Positions 8,285-17,258 are shown, counted from the first letter of the stretch. The stretch is 64,000 bases of DNA from an uncultured Clostridia bacterium (GCA_937896905.1 CALBOE010000006.1:310001-374000); one strand, 5' to 3'. Made by a program: numbers and translations. The notes: a model not told the origin generated them from the letters alone.

Positions 8285-8315
8285 AAAAAAACACCCTTTG
8301 TTAAGGATATTTTTT
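8285..8315 (-). terminator. Possible terminator after tRNA-Ser
   Basis: CCTT/AAGG core with a 4-nt loop, flanked by mispaired triplets and then A and T runs, immediately after the tRNA CCA end. The stem is weak. Confidence 0.45.
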
Positions 8316-8402
8316 GGCGGAGTGTGGCGGATTCGAACCGCCGGTTGCTTTCACAACACCTGTTTTCGAGACAGGCACATTCGACCACTCTGACAACACT
8401 CC
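8315..8402 (-). tRNA. tRNA-Ser (anticodon CGA)
   Basis: An 88-nt cloverleaf with a long variable arm, acceptor GGAGTGT/ACACTCC, anticodon loop CTCGAAA, T-loop GGTTCGAATCC and an encoded CCA end. It reads UCG. Confidence 0.93.
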
Positions 8403-8450
8403 ACGTGGGCATTCTGCCCCAATATTTTCACTGGTTAAATAAACTCAAAC

Positions 8451-8479
8451 ATTATAACAAACATTACAATTTTTGTAAA
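8451..8479 (-). promoter_or_regulatory. tRNA-Ser promoter
   Basis: TTTACA (8474-8479), 17 bp, TATAAT (8451-8456) on the minus strand. Confidence 0.7.
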
Positions 8480-8494
8480 TGAAATTTAAAAAAG

Positions 8495-8525
8495 TTATCC
8501 ACAAAAGTTTAAAAAATGTGGATAA
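8495..8525. promoter_or_regulatory. Inverted pair of perfect DnaA boxes
   Basis: TTATCCACA (8495-8503) and its complement TGTGGATAA (8517-8525) are 13 bp apart, between tRNA-Ser and dnaN. Both match the standard DnaA-box consensus exactly. Confidence 0.8.
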
Positions 8526-8574
8526 CCTTCTTTAAATTTACCTGTTATTATATGCAAATTTTAATGTGCTTTTT

Positions 8575-8623
8575 TAAAAAATAAAAAAGGCCTTAATCCA
8601 CTATTAAATAGATTAAAAGCCTT
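8575..8623 (-). terminator. dnaN terminator
   Basis: On the minus strand AAGGCTTTTAATC pairs with GATTAAGGCCTT and is followed by a T-rich run. Confidence 0.75.
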
Positions 8624-8701
8624 GTTAAATGTCTTTATTCCACATTAAATTTTCTTTTAAATTTTTTGCTTTAAAAACTTAGTAAAATATATAATATTTT
8701 A

Positions 8702-8766
8702 ATCTAGATTTTACAGGTAAAAGTATCTAAAATGTTTCTCATTTTATCTAGATTTTACAGGTAAAA
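8702..8766. repeat. 21-bp direct repeat of the dnaN 3' end
   Basis: ATCTAGATTTTACAGGTAAAA occurs at 8746-8766, where it encodes the last residues LPVKSR and stop of dnaN, and again at 8702-8722, just past the stop. The two copies are 44 bp apart. Confidence 0.85.
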
Positions 8767-9841
8767 TCAAGAAAACAAAATCTTCATTTTCACATGGAGT
8801 AATAATGCATGGTTGAATAGCACTGTTAAATTTCATTTTAACGTATGGATTATCAATCACACGCAAGCAATCGCTAAAATATTTAGAGTTGAAAGAAATG
8901 TTAAGGTCGCTTCCCTTCACTCCAACTGTAATATTTTCTTTTGTGTTTCCAATTTCACTAGAAGAAGTTAACATTAAATTTTTTTCTTTAATGTCGAACT
9001 TAACAAGGTTGTTTTTATCTATTTTACTTAAAACACTTGCTCTATCAATAGCATCTTCAAGCTGTTCTTTGTTTATTGTTACAACGGTTGAAAAATCTTT
9101 TGGAACAATTTGACGATAGTTAATAAATTGGCCATCAATTAGGCGGTTTATAATAATTGTGTCGCCAAGGTCAACCATTATGTTGTTAGAATGCACGTAA
9201 ACTTTAATGGTTCCGTCGCTATCCATCATTTTAACAATGTCGTTAATATTTTTTCCAGGAACAATTAATTTAAATTCGTTTGTTGCCATAACTAAATTCT
9301 TATTGGCAATGCTCAATCTGCAACCGTCAACGGCAACAGCGCGAATAGAGGTTCCAGTTGTTTCTAAAAGAATACCTTTCAAAATTGGTCTGCTATCGTC
9401 CTGCGCAACGGCATAGAAAACGTTGTTAATTAAAGTTTTAAAATCTTCTTTTGCAATTTCAAAGAAATTGGTTTTTTCCACTTCTTTTATTTGTGGAAAT
9501 TCACTTTTTTCCATACATTGCAAACAGCCTTCGCTATCTGTATAAGCAATGCGAAGTTGATTTTTTTCGTTTAATTCACATTCAATTTGCTCGTTGGTTA
9601 GTTTTTTAATATACTCGCCAAATAATCTTCCTGGAACAACAGTTTCGCCTTCAGTAATAACATCTGCACGAATTGTTTTTTCAATGCTAATTTCAAGATC
9701 GGTTGCCGATAGCACCAATTTATCGTTGGCGCAAACCATTCTAATACCTTCAAGAATTTGGGAAGTGGACTTACTGCTAATAGCTTTAGAAACAACGCTA
9801 ATAGCTTCGCTAAGTTCAAGCCCATCACATCTAAATTGCAT
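8744..9841 (-). CDS. dnaN: DNA polymerase III beta sliding clamp
   Basis: 365 residues, the normal length, made of three repeated clamp domains. Recognisable points are the N-terminal QFRCDGLELSEAISVVSKAIS, the central DDSRPILKGILLE, and the C-terminal strand FLILPV that lines the partner-binding cleft. The dimeric ring tethers replicative polymerase and many repair proteins to DNA. Unlike the common dnaA-dnaN operon, it is transcribed away from dnaA and is monocistronic. Start supported by AAGGAGT and a consensus promoter. Confidence 0.95.
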   Translation of the reverse strand: MQFRCDGLELSEAISVVSKAISSKSTSQILEGIRMVCANDKLVLSATDLEISIEKTIRADVITEGETVVPGRLFGEYIKKLTNEQIECELNEKNQLRIAYTDSEGCLQCMEKSEFPQIKEVEKTNFFEIAKEDFKTLINNVFYAVAQDDSRPILKGILLETTGTSIRAVAVDGCRLSIANKNLVMATNEFKLIVPGKNINDIVKMMDSDGTIKVYVHSNNIMVDLGDTIIINRLIDGQFINYRQIVPKDFSTVVTINKEQLEDAIDRASVLSKIDKNNLVKFDIKEKNLMLTSSSEIGNTKENITVGVKGSDLNISFNSKYFSDCLRVIDNPYVKMKFNSAIQPCIITPCENEDFVFLILPVKSR

Positions 9842-9892
9842 AATAACTCCTTACCGATTTTGCCACCCCTTAACGCCAAAATCTACAGTATA

Positions 9893-9921
9893 ATATTAAC
9901 AAACAAACCTCACTATGTCAA
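9893..9921 (-). promoter_or_regulatory. dnaN promoter
   Basis: TTGACA (9916-9921), 17 bp, TAATAT (9893-9898) on the minus strand; a second -10-like TATACT overlaps downstream. Confidence 0.75.
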
Positions 9922-10844
9922 CAGAAAATGACGCTTTTTGCAGAAATCTTCAAACTATTTTTCATCCACAAAAATGTGCATAATTCTCAACATAACAACC
10001 CCGCCTAAACATCTATAAAATAGATAACTAACAAGGTTATTCGCGTGCGCGCGTAAGCGGGCAATTTTATTTAAATTTTATTTGTTTTTTTGATTGTGAT
10101 TTTTCTATTAAGGCAAGTGGAAATGTGGATAACTTTTAAAACCACAACATTTAGTGCTGCCACAAACAAAAATCGACAAAATTCACACAATTGTTATCCA
10201 CTTTTAATGTGAGTAACTCGGTTGAAAGGTGTGTGTATAACCCCATTTTAGGTGTGGACAACCCCCAAAATTCAACAAATTTCGCAAATTAAACTACGTA
10301 AAGAAATGAGAAATCAACTTTTAAGGTTCAATGTTAAGTAAACAAAGTTTTCAAAATAAAAAGTTGGCAGGTTTTGGCCGAAAAACTGTTAATTTATATA
10401 ATATATAACTAATATTTTACTCGATTAAATATTAATAGTTTTACTTTATTATATGTTTGCGTCATAACTTATTTTTAATTATTATGAATAATTTAATGCG
10501 CAAACTTAATATTATTTTATTTATTATATTAGGCTTTTAAATATATTTTAAGTAATCATTCTAATAAGTTTGGATGCGAAAATTACTTATTAGTTATATG
10601 AATTATAAATTACACGCGTAAACTTTATATTTTAATTAACTATATATAATGTAACGCGAGAATTTCTTATATACATTAATATTATATATTATTATCGCGT
10701 TAAAATATATTATATTATTATCAATGTAATTTATTCGCGTGCGCGCACTCACGTATGTGCATATACAATATATACAAATTAGTTTCTTTTATACGCGAGT
10801 ATCTAACAATTAGCAATTTTGCGTTGCATATTTCAAAAAGGCAA
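9922..10844. other. AT-rich dnaN-dnaA intergenic region, candidate origin part
   Basis: About 920 bp without a gene. DnaA-box-like 9-mers: TGTGGATAA (10124-10132, perfect), TTATCCACT (10194-10202), TGTGAGTAA (10208-10216), TGTGTATAA (10232-10240), TGTGGACAA (10253-10261) and TCATCCACA (9962-9970), each of the last five with one mismatch. Then 10380-10840 is almost all A/T, as in a DNA unwinding element, broken by short CG words. A 16-bp repeat TTATTCGCGTGCGCGC at 10037-10052 and 10731-10746 brackets that tract. Confidence 0.65.
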
Positions 10845-10873
10845 TTGACTTATCCACAATTTTAGTGTATAAT
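10845..10873 (+). promoter_or_regulatory. dnaA promoter with an internal DnaA box
   Basis: TTGACT (10845-10850), 17 bp, TATAAT (10868-10873). A perfect DnaA box TTATCCACA (10850-10858) lies in the spacer, so DnaA should repress its own promoter. Confidence 0.85.
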
Positions 10874-10892
10874 GCGCTTAAAGGAGTTGAAT

Positions 10893-12242
10893 ATGTTTTT
10901 ACTTGACCAATGGAAAAAAGTTTTAAACAAGTTGGAGAATGAAGTAACAGCGGTTACGTTCGACTTATGGATTAACACTTTAACACCAATTCAATATGCA
11001 AATGACGAATTAATTTTAATGGCACCAAGTGTTAACGCTAAAAATTCTGTTAAACAACCTGGCATTTTCGATAAAATAACAAAATGTGTTCGTCAAGAGT
11101 TTACGCCATACACTTTTGTTAGGGTAACTGAAAGGCAGGAGTATGAACAAACTTTGCGTAAGCAAGACGAAGAAATGGAAAAAATTATGAAAGAAACTCC
11201 AAACCTAAAGTCGAAGTTCAACAAAAAATACACCTTTGAAAACTTCGTTGTAGGAAGGTCTAATCAAGTTGTTTGTGCCGCAATGCAAAGCGCTGCGGAA
11301 AATCCAAGCGAAAAATTCAATCCATTATTCATATATGGCGGTGCTGGTTTAGGTAAAACACACTTAATGCATGCAGTTGGCAACTATCTAGCTGAACATC
11401 GCCCAGATTTAAACGTGCTTTATGTAACCTGCGAAAAGTTTATGAACGACTTTGTAGAAAGCATTCGTCACGGCAAAGAACAAAGCAACCTAGAATTTAG
11501 GGATAAGTATCGTAGCGTAGATGTGCTTATGATAGACGACATTCAATTTATCATTGGCAAAACTAGCACACAGGAACAATTCTTCCACACATTTAACGAT
11601 TTATATCAAAACAACAGGCAAATAATAATTGCCTCAGATAGAAGCCCAAAAGATATGACAACGCTTGAAGAAAGATTACGCAGCAGATTTAGTAGTGGAC
11701 TAATTCAAGATATCCAAGAGCCAGATTACGAAACAAAAGTTGCCATCATAAAAAAGAAATGTAGCCAAGAAGGATTTTTAATAGACGAAGATGTTGTAGA
11801 TTTCATTGCACAAAAAACAGGAACAAACATTCGTGAAATGGAAGGCATTTTAAGTAAAGTTGTGTTTTACAGTGGCCTGCTAGGCAAAACACACGCAACA
11901 ATGGCAGAAGCTCATGAAGCGTTAAAAGATTATGGCGAAACCGAACGTACAAACCTTGATGCAGAAAAAATTATGAACACAGTGTGCGATTTCTTTAAAG
12001 TTAGCAAAGAAGATTTAATTGGCAAAAAGAAAAATAAAGAAATTGTTGAACCTCGCCAACTTTGTGTATATTTAATAAACGATATGCTAAACATTCCTCT
12101 AACAGCAATTGGTGCAATCTTTGGTGGAAGGGACCACACAACAATTATGCATGCAAGGGATAAAATTTCAAATCAGGTAAAAATCAATCCACACGTGCGA
12201 ACTTTGGTTAACGACATTAAATCTCAACTGTTGAAATGTTAA
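10893..12242 (+). CDS. dnaA: Chromosomal replication initiator DnaA
   Basis: 449 residues from the ATG after AAGGAG; an ATG 7 codons upstream overlaps the -10 box and is rejected. Domain I (about 1-80), a short charged linker, the AAA+ domain with Walker A GGAGLGKTHL and Walker B VLMIDDIQF, and the domain IV helix-turn-helix with GRDHTTIMHARDKI that reads DnaA boxes. It opens the origin and loads the helicase. It is transcribed rightward, opposite to dnaN on its left and recF on its right, and has its own terminator. Confidence 0.97.
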   Translation: MFLLDQWKKVLNKLENEVTAVTFDLWINTLTPIQYANDELILMAPSVNAKNSVKQPGIFDKITKCVRQEFTPYTFVRVTERQEYEQTLRKQDEEMEKIMKETPNLKSKFNKKYTFENFVVGRSNQVVCAAMQSAAENPSEKFNPLFIYGGAGLGKTHLMHAVGNYLAEHRPDLNVLYVTCEKFMNDFVESIRHGKEQSNLEFRDKYRSVDVLMIDDIQFIIGKTSTQEQFFHTFNDLYQNNRQIIIASDRSPKDMTTLEERLRSRFSSGLIQDIQEPDYETKVAIIKKKCSQEGFLIDEDVVDFIAQKTGTNIREMEGILSKVVFYSGLLGKTHATMAEAHEALKDYGETERTNLDAEKIMNTVCDFFKVSKEDLIGKKKNKEIVEPRQLCVYLINDMLNIPLTAIGAIFGGRDHTTIMHARDKISNQVKINPHVRTLVNDIKSQLLKC

Positions 12243-12252
12243 AATTAAAAAG

Positions 12253-12279
12253 CAAGTTTGAAATATAACTTGTTTTTTT
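12253..12279 (+). terminator. dnaA terminator
   Basis: CAAGTT/AACTTG stem followed by seven T. Confidence 0.75.
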
Positions 12280-12542
12280 GTTTGTAAAGTTAAAAAAAAC
12301 AATATTCAAAAGAAAAATTAATAAAATTTGCAAAATTTTCAGCAAAAATGCAGCAATTTATGCATTTTCTTGATGTTTTTATATCTTTGGAAAAATTTTT
12401 TATAAATAACAAATAAAATAAAAAATATTTTAGTCGTAAATAATTTAAACCAGCTCAAAGAGCCTAATCTATAAGTGCAATTATATTTAGTTAGTTTCAA
12501 AAGGGCTAGTGAGTGCTAGCTTAAAACCTTAATAATAAACAA
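12280..12542. other. AT-rich spacer after dnaA
   Basis: No gene seen. It holds a hairpin AAAATGCA/TGCATTTT (12345-12368), followed by T-rich sequence, a GCTC/GAGC hairpin near 12455 and a GCTAG/CTAGC hairpin near 12510. These could belong to a small RNA, but no promoter-terminator pair is convincing. Confidence 0.4.
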
Positions 12543-12571
12543 TTGACAAATTAAAAATTTTAACTTATATT
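12543..12571 (+). promoter_or_regulatory. Promoter of the 12593 gene
   Basis: TTGACA (12543-12548), 17 bp, TATATT (12566-12571). Confidence 0.8.
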
Positions 12572-12592
12572 AATGTTTGATAGGAGTGTCAG

Positions 12593-13279
12593 GTGAAAAA
12601 TTTAAATGATGGACAAGGTCATGGTATTGATGAAATTTTGAAAGTAGGGGAAGAAGAGGCTGCAAAACAATTTTCGGAGGGTAATAAATATTTGCAGCAA
12701 ATCTTACTTGAGTTATGGAAACTTGGAATAGAAACAAGTGCGTGCTGCAAAGGCGAACAAACCCAAGATCACACTATGGATAATAATCTTATATTTAAAA
12801 TTCCATACATTGCAATAAGGGTTACCGAAAAAAGCAAGCAACAAATACTTCAATTAATTCATTACATTGTAAACGAAAAAGGCAGCAGTAGACCAAATAT
12901 CACTTATAAAAATTATATTTTCAACAACGAAAATTATAACGTTTTAGTTTTAGAAAGAACATTTTTATCAAACGCAAATGTAAACAATATGTTTAAACAA
13001 TTACTATCTGCCATTAAAAAAATGCAAAATCAAGAACAAATAGAAGAACAAGAAGATGTAAAATTGTCTATCAACTTAATAGAATATCTTTCAGATAAAA
13101 CATTAGATTATGGCACTAAATCTATGCACGTTTCAATTTCTCACAACAATCAATGCAACATAGCCATTAAAAACATTAAAGGACAAACAAAAAAACAACA
13201 TATTAGCGCAAAAACAATAAAAAGAATTAAAGACTTTTGCAAACAATTTGTGCAACAAAACAACAGTTATTCAATATAA
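12593..13279 (+). CDS. Hypothetical protein, GTG start
   Basis: 228 residues starting at GTG, with TAGGAG six bases upstream and a consensus promoter. The N-terminal half contains LWKLGIETSACCKGEQ followed by IPYIAIRV, a Cys-Cys-containing pattern similar to short domains found in phage and accessory proteins. The C-terminal half is Lys/Gln/Asn-rich and basic at the end. No signal peptide or membrane segment. The codons are markedly A-rich compared with dnaA. It sits between dnaA and recF, where no gene is expected, so it may be an insertion. Function unknown. Confidence 0.65.
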   Translation: MKNLNDGQGHGIDEILKVGEEEAAKQFSEGNKYLQQILLELWKLGIETSACCKGEQTQDHTMDNNLIFKIPYIAIRVTEKSKQQILQLIHYIVNEKGSSRPNITYKNYIFNNENYNVLVLERTFLSNANVNNMFKQLLSAIKKMQNQEQIEEQEDVKLSINLIEYLSDKTLDYGTKSMHVSISHNNQCNIAIKNIKGQTKKQHISAKTIKRIKDFCKQFVQQNNSYSI

Positions 13280-13302
13280 AAAATTAACGATTGATGTGCG
13301 TT

Positions 13303-14382
13303 TTATTTTATAACGCTTCCATCGTTAATTTTTATTTCATTATAAGTTAAAGATGTTTTCGGAATTGCTGTGCAACTTATTAATGTTTGATACGCTGTTG
13401 TAAGTTCCAAAAGACGGTTTTGCCTTGCCTCGTCTAATTCGCTCAGCACATCGTCAAGTAACAAAACTGGGTATTCGCCAATTTCATTTTTAATAACTTC
13501 CATAAGAGATAGTTTAACAACCAACGCAACAGTTCGTTGTTGACCTTGGCTGGCGTAGAACTTGCAATCTAAATTATTAATTTTAAAAATGATGTCATCT
13601 CTGTGAGGCCCAAGGCAGGTGTAGCCCAATTCAAGTTCTTTATCAATAATTTTATTAAATTGTAATTCTAAATCTTCTTTAATGGATAATTCTTCTTTTT
13701 TTGAATAACTATATAAAATTTCTAAATTTTCTGTTAAAGTTATACATTTATGAATGTTTTTTGCAATAATTTTTAAGTTTTCAATAAAATTTAAACGTTT
13801 TTCTATAATGGTAATAGCACATTCAATAAGTTGCGGAGTGAATAAACTGAGTTGTTCTTTTTTTGTTTCGTTTGCTTCAAAGCTTTTGAGAATTGAATTT
13901 CGTTGTTTTAAAATTTTGTTATATTTCAAAAGAGTGTAAAGATAGTGCTTGTCGAATTGAGAAATTGAAACATCTAAAAAGGTGCGTCTATCTTCTGGAA
14001 CTTCCTTAATAAGTTTTAACTCGTCTGGGCTAAAATAAACAACAGATAGCGTGCCAACCAGTTCGGTTAGTTTTAAAATATTAAGGTTATTGATTTTAAT
14101 TGCCTTTTTATTGCTTCGGTCTAGAAACATTTTAATATTCTTCTTGCCAGCAAGTGTTAAGAAGTTCACTTCAATTTTGCTTTTTTCCTGTTCGAATTTA
14201 ATTAGTTGTTTATCTTTGCTATTCCTTGGGCTTTTCCCAACACTAATTAAATATAAGCTCTCTAACAGGTTTGTTTTGCCTTGAGCATTTTTTCCAACAA
14301 TAAAATTTAATCCAGGCAAAAAGTTCACAGAACATTGTTCGTAGTTTCTAAAGTTGTTAAGTTTAAGTTCCAATATTTTCAT
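13303..14382 (-). CDS. recF: DNA repair ATPase RecF
   Basis: 359 residues from the inner ATG (MKILELKLNNFRNY), the usual RecF start. P-loop GKNAQGKTN near residue 35, signature region ASQGQQRT, and Walker B LLLDDVLSELD. It is an SMC-like ATPase that helps load RecA at gaps with RecO/RecR. Its C-terminus fits the family (ILISCTA). There is no Shine-Dalgarno sequence, and the -10 box ends 7 nt before the ATG, so the mRNA is predicted to be leaderless. It is not linked to dnaN here, unlike in most relatives. Confidence 0.92.
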   Translation of the reverse strand: MKILELKLNNFRNYEQCSVNFLPGLNFIVGKNAQGKTNLLESLYLISVGKSPRNSKDKQLIKFEQEKSKIEVNFLTLAGKKNIKMFLDRSNKKAIKINNLNILKLTELVGTLSVVYFSPDELKLIKEVPEDRRTFLDVSISQFDKHYLYTLLKYNKILKQRNSILKSFEANETKKEQLSLFTPQLIECAITIIEKRLNFIENLKIIAKNIHKCITLTENLEILYSYSKKEELSIKEDLELQFNKIIDKELELGYTCLGPHRDDIIFKINNLDCKFYASQGQQRTVALVVKLSLMEVIKNEIGEYPVLLLDDVLSELDEARQNRLLELTTAYQTLISCTAIPKTSLTYNEIKINDGSVIK

Positions 14383-14389
14383 TTTATTA

Positions 14390-14418
14390 ATTATAATATT
14401 ATTTGTTAAAAATGTCAA
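14390..14418 (-). promoter_or_regulatory. recF promoter (leaderless type)
   Basis: TTGACA (14413-14418), 17 bp, TATAAT (14390-14395) on the minus strand. The start point would fall on or next to the recF ATG at 14382. Confidence 0.8.
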
Positions 14419-14560
14419 TTTCTTTATTTATTAATAAAAAAATAAAAAATAAACATAAAAACGGCAAATAATTAATAAAAAAATAAAATAATTATTATAT
14501 TTAAAAAATAAATTTTATTTATTAATTATTTTTATTGTTTATTTAATAAAATATCCTTCC

Positions 14561-14590
14561 TACGCGCGCGCACGCGTACGCGTATATATA
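14561..14590. repeat. CG-alternating tract near recF
   Basis: An alternating purine-pyrimidine run, TACGCGCGCGCACGCG then TACGCGTATATATA, in an otherwise almost pure A/T stretch. Its complement shares the 12-mer CGCGTGCGCGCG with the tract at 10042-10053. Confidence 0.7.
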
Positions 14591-14640
14591 AGGATAAGAA
14601 AAAAATTAAAATTAGAACAAATGAAATATAAATTAAAATA

Positions 14641-14668
14641 AAAAAAACCAATTTAAATTGGCTTTTTT
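14641..14668 (-). terminator. rsmG terminator
   Basis: The 14-bp palindrome CCAATTTAAATTGG is followed, on the minus strand, by a run of eight T, right after the rsmG stop. Confidence 0.75.
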
Positions 14669-15339
14669 TATTTTAAAGGTTTTAATTTTGGCAAATTTCT
14701 TTCACGAGGATATTGTTTAGGAGTGTGTTTAATTTTTTTAATAATTAAAATATTTCTTTCCCCAGTTTGGTTTGGTAAATTAAAACTTAAGGTTTTAACA
14801 AATTCCCCACCCAAAACCTCCAATGCTTTTTGAGCTTCGTTCAATTCTTCTAGTGAGTTGCTACCCTTGTATGCAACAACAATTCCGCCAACTTTAATTA
14901 GTGGCAATAAATATTCCAACAAGGTGTTAAGTTTTGCAACAGCTCTGGCAACAGCGACATCAAATTTTTCAAAATTCTTCTTAGCGAATTCTTCTGCGCG
15001 TGAATGGAGATTCGTGCTTTCAATATTTAATTTTTCGCACAACAAATTTAAAAAGTTAACACGTTTATATAAACTATCCACCAATGTTAAATTAATATCT
15101 GGCCTAACAATTTTAAGTGGTAAGCCCGGAAACCCGGCGCCAGTTCCAACATCAACAACGGTGGCATTTTTAGGAATTTCATTAACGCCTAAAATGCTAT
15201 CTAAAAAATGTTTGGTGTAAACTTCATTTTTTTCGGTTATGGCAGTTAAATTAACTTTTTCATTATACGAAACAAGTGCTTGATAATAAATATCAAACTT
15301 ATTTCTGTTATTAGTAATTTGAGCCATAAAATTTTGCAT
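14668..15339 (-). CDS. rsmG: 16S rRNA 7-methylguanosine methyltransferase RsmG
   Basis: 223 residues. SAM-binding motif VDVGTGAGFPGLPL near residue 62, followed by VARAVAKL, typical of RsmG (GidB). It methylates G527 of 16S rRNA. Start supported by AAAGGAT overlapping the mnmG stop; the two genes are 12 nt apart and cotranscribed. The last 15 residues (HTPKQYPRERNLPKLKPLK region) match the basic tail common in Firmicutes. Confidence 0.93.
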   Translation of the reverse strand: MQNFMAQITNNRNKFDIYYQALVSYNEKVNLTAITEKNEVYTKHFLDSILGVNEIPKNATVVDVGTGAGFPGLPLKIVRPDINLTLVDSLYKRVNFLNLLCEKLNIESTNLHSRAEEFAKKNFEKFDVAVARAVAKLNTLLEYLLPLIKVGGIVVAYKGSNSLEELNEAQKALEVLGGEFVKTLSFNLPNQTGERNILIIKKIKHTPKQYPRERNLPKLKPLK

Positions 15340-15351
15340 AAATATCCTTTG

Positions 15352-17214
15352 TTATATGCGTTTATTAAGTTTTAAATAAACCAAAAGCACGTTAATGTCG
15401 CTTGGGCTAACACCGTCAATTCTTTTTGCTGTTCCAATTGTTGCAGGTTGAAATTTATTTAATTTTTGCCTTGCTTCTAAACGCAATCCGCCAATAGACA
15501 AATAATCTAATTTAGGCAAAACAATATTGTCGGTTGAACTCATTTTTTCAATTTGTAGCAACTCATTTTTAATGTAACCCTCATATTTAATTTCTGTGTT
15601 TACATATTCTAGCACGCTATCCGGCACACCATCAAACAGATTAAACTGTTCTTTAACATCAAAAATATTAATGTTATTGCGCTTAATGGTTTCCCTTAAC
15701 GTCAATCCCGCTTTTGGTAAATTTTCATATTTTGCGGTAAATAACGGTATTAGTTTTTGTGGGTTACACATTGTGTTTAATTCAGCGGTTGCCTGTTCAA
15801 TTTGTTTAAGTTTTTTCTTAAATGCTTTATATCTTTTATCATCTACCAAACCAATTTTTCTTCCCAATTCAGTAAGGCGCAAATCACAATTATCCTGCCT
15901 TAGGGTTAAGCGATATTCGGCTCGGCTTGTCATCATTCTATATGGTTCAACAATGTCTTTTGTTGTTAAATCGTCAATCAAAACACCAATATAAGCTTGG
16001 CTTCTTTTTAAAACAAAAGGATCCATTTTGTCGATATATCTTTGAGCATTAATGCCTGCCATAATTCCTTGTGCGGCGGCTTCTTCGTAGCCGCTTGTTC
16101 CATTAATTTGGCCAGCGAAGAAAAGCCCACTAACCTTTTTGCTTTCTAAATTGTTTTTTAGTTCGGTGGCGTTAATACAGTCGTATTCAATAGCATAAGC
16201 AAAGCGCATTATTTTAACTTGTTCAAAACCTGGAATTAATCGATACATTTTTCTTTGCACAAAACTTGGCATGCTGCTAGAAATTCCTTGAACGTAAACC
16301 TCGTCGGTATTCAAACTTTCTGGCTCTAAGAAAAGTTGATGTCGTTCCTTATCGGCAAAGCGCATAATTTTATCCTCGATGCTAGGGCAATATCTTGGGC
16401 CTATTCCGTTAATTTTGCCTGCATATAGTGGAGCTAAAGAGATATTATCCCTTATATAGTTATGCATTTCCGTTGAGGTGTAACCCAAATGGCATGGCAA
16501 AATATTTTTAACCTTTTTGTTTAAATTTGAAAAACTAATGTTAAGGTCGTCGCCCGGTTGAAGTTCAAATTTAGAATAGTCTATAGATTTTTTGTCTACC
16601 CTTGCAGGTGTTCCAGTTTTAAATCTTCTTATTTCAATGCCTAAATCTAATAAAGATTTTGTTAATAAATTGCTAGGTTCAAACCCGTTTGGGCCGGTTT
16701 GTTTTGTGTGGTTCCCAATAATAATTTTGCTATTTAAATAAACGCCAGTTGCAACAACAACGGCCGAACAAGAAAATTTTTCGCCCATTCCTGTTTTAAT
16801 GCCAACAATCTTGCCATTTTCAACAATAATTTCAGCAACTTCGCACTGCAAAATGTCCAAATTCTTTTGAAGTTCTAGTGTTCGTTTCATTTCGGTATGA
16901 TAAACAACTTTATCCACCTGTGCGCGCAACGATTGAACTGCAGGGCCCTTACCCTTGTTAAGCATTCTAAGTTGCAATAAAGATTTATCGGCGTTAATTC
17001 CCATTTCCCCGCCAAGAGCGTCCACTTCGCCTGCCAACTGCCCCTTTGCTGTTCCGCCAATGCTTGGATTGCATGCCAAAAAGGCAATGCTATCTAAATT
17101 CAAGGTTGTTAACAACGTTTTTTTATTTAAGCGTGAAAGAGCAAGGCACGCCTCACTGCCGGCGTGTCCGCTTCCAATAACAATTGCATCGTAATGTTCA
17201 ATAAAATTTTCCAT
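15352..17214 (-). CDS. mnmG: tRNA uridine 5-carboxymethylaminomethyl modification enzyme MnmG
   Basis: 620 residues, full length. FAD-binding motif VIGSGHAGSEACLA near the N-terminus, then the conserved CNPSIGG and GEVDALGGEMG stretch, and AGQINGTSGYEEAAAQGI. With MnmE it makes the cmnm5 group at wobble U34 of several tRNAs. Its promoter is TTGAAA-16-TATACT with an extended TG. The predicted leader is only about ten bases and lacks a Shine-Dalgarno sequence. rsmG follows in the same unit. Confidence 0.95.
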   Translation of the reverse strand: MENFIEHYDAIVIGSGHAGSEACLALSRLNKKTLLTTLNLDSIAFLACNPSIGGTAKGQLAGEVDALGGEMGINADKSLLQLRMLNKGKGPAVQSLRAQVDKVVYHTEMKRTLELQKNLDILQCEVAEIIVENGKIVGIKTGMGEKFSCSAVVVATGVYLNSKIIIGNHTKQTGPNGFEPSNLLTKSLLDLGIEIRRFKTGTPARVDKKSIDYSKFELQPGDDLNISFSNLNKKVKNILPCHLGYTSTEMHNYIRDNISLAPLYAGKINGIGPRYCPSIEDKIMRFADKERHQLFLEPESLNTDEVYVQGISSSMPSFVQRKMYRLIPGFEQVKIMRFAYAIEYDCINATELKNNLESKKVSGLFFAGQINGTSGYEEAAAQGIMAGINAQRYIDKMDPFVLKRSQAYIGVLIDDLTTKDIVEPYRMMTSRAEYRLTLRQDNCDLRLTELGRKIGLVDDKRYKAFKKKLKQIEQATAELNTMCNPQKLIPLFTAKYENLPKAGLTLRETIKRNNINIFDVKEQFNLFDGVPDSVLEYVNTEIKYEGYIKNELLQIEKMSSTDNIVLPKLDYLSIGGLRLEARQKLNKFQPATIGTAKRIDGVSPSDINVLLVYLKLNKRI

Positions 17215-17230
17215 AATATATAACGTGTTT

Positions 17231-17258
17231 AGTATAGCATATTTTTTCTATTTTTCAA
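17231..17258 (-). promoter_or_regulatory. mnmG promoter
   Basis: TTGAAA (17253-17258), 16 bp, TATACT (17231-17236), preceded by TG (extended -10), on the minus strand. Confidence 0.65.

Noticed and set aside
8152..8412. Leftward frame of 86 codons over tRNA-Ser
   Set aside because: It overlaps the tRNA gene and the 7554-8213 gene and has no ribosome site.
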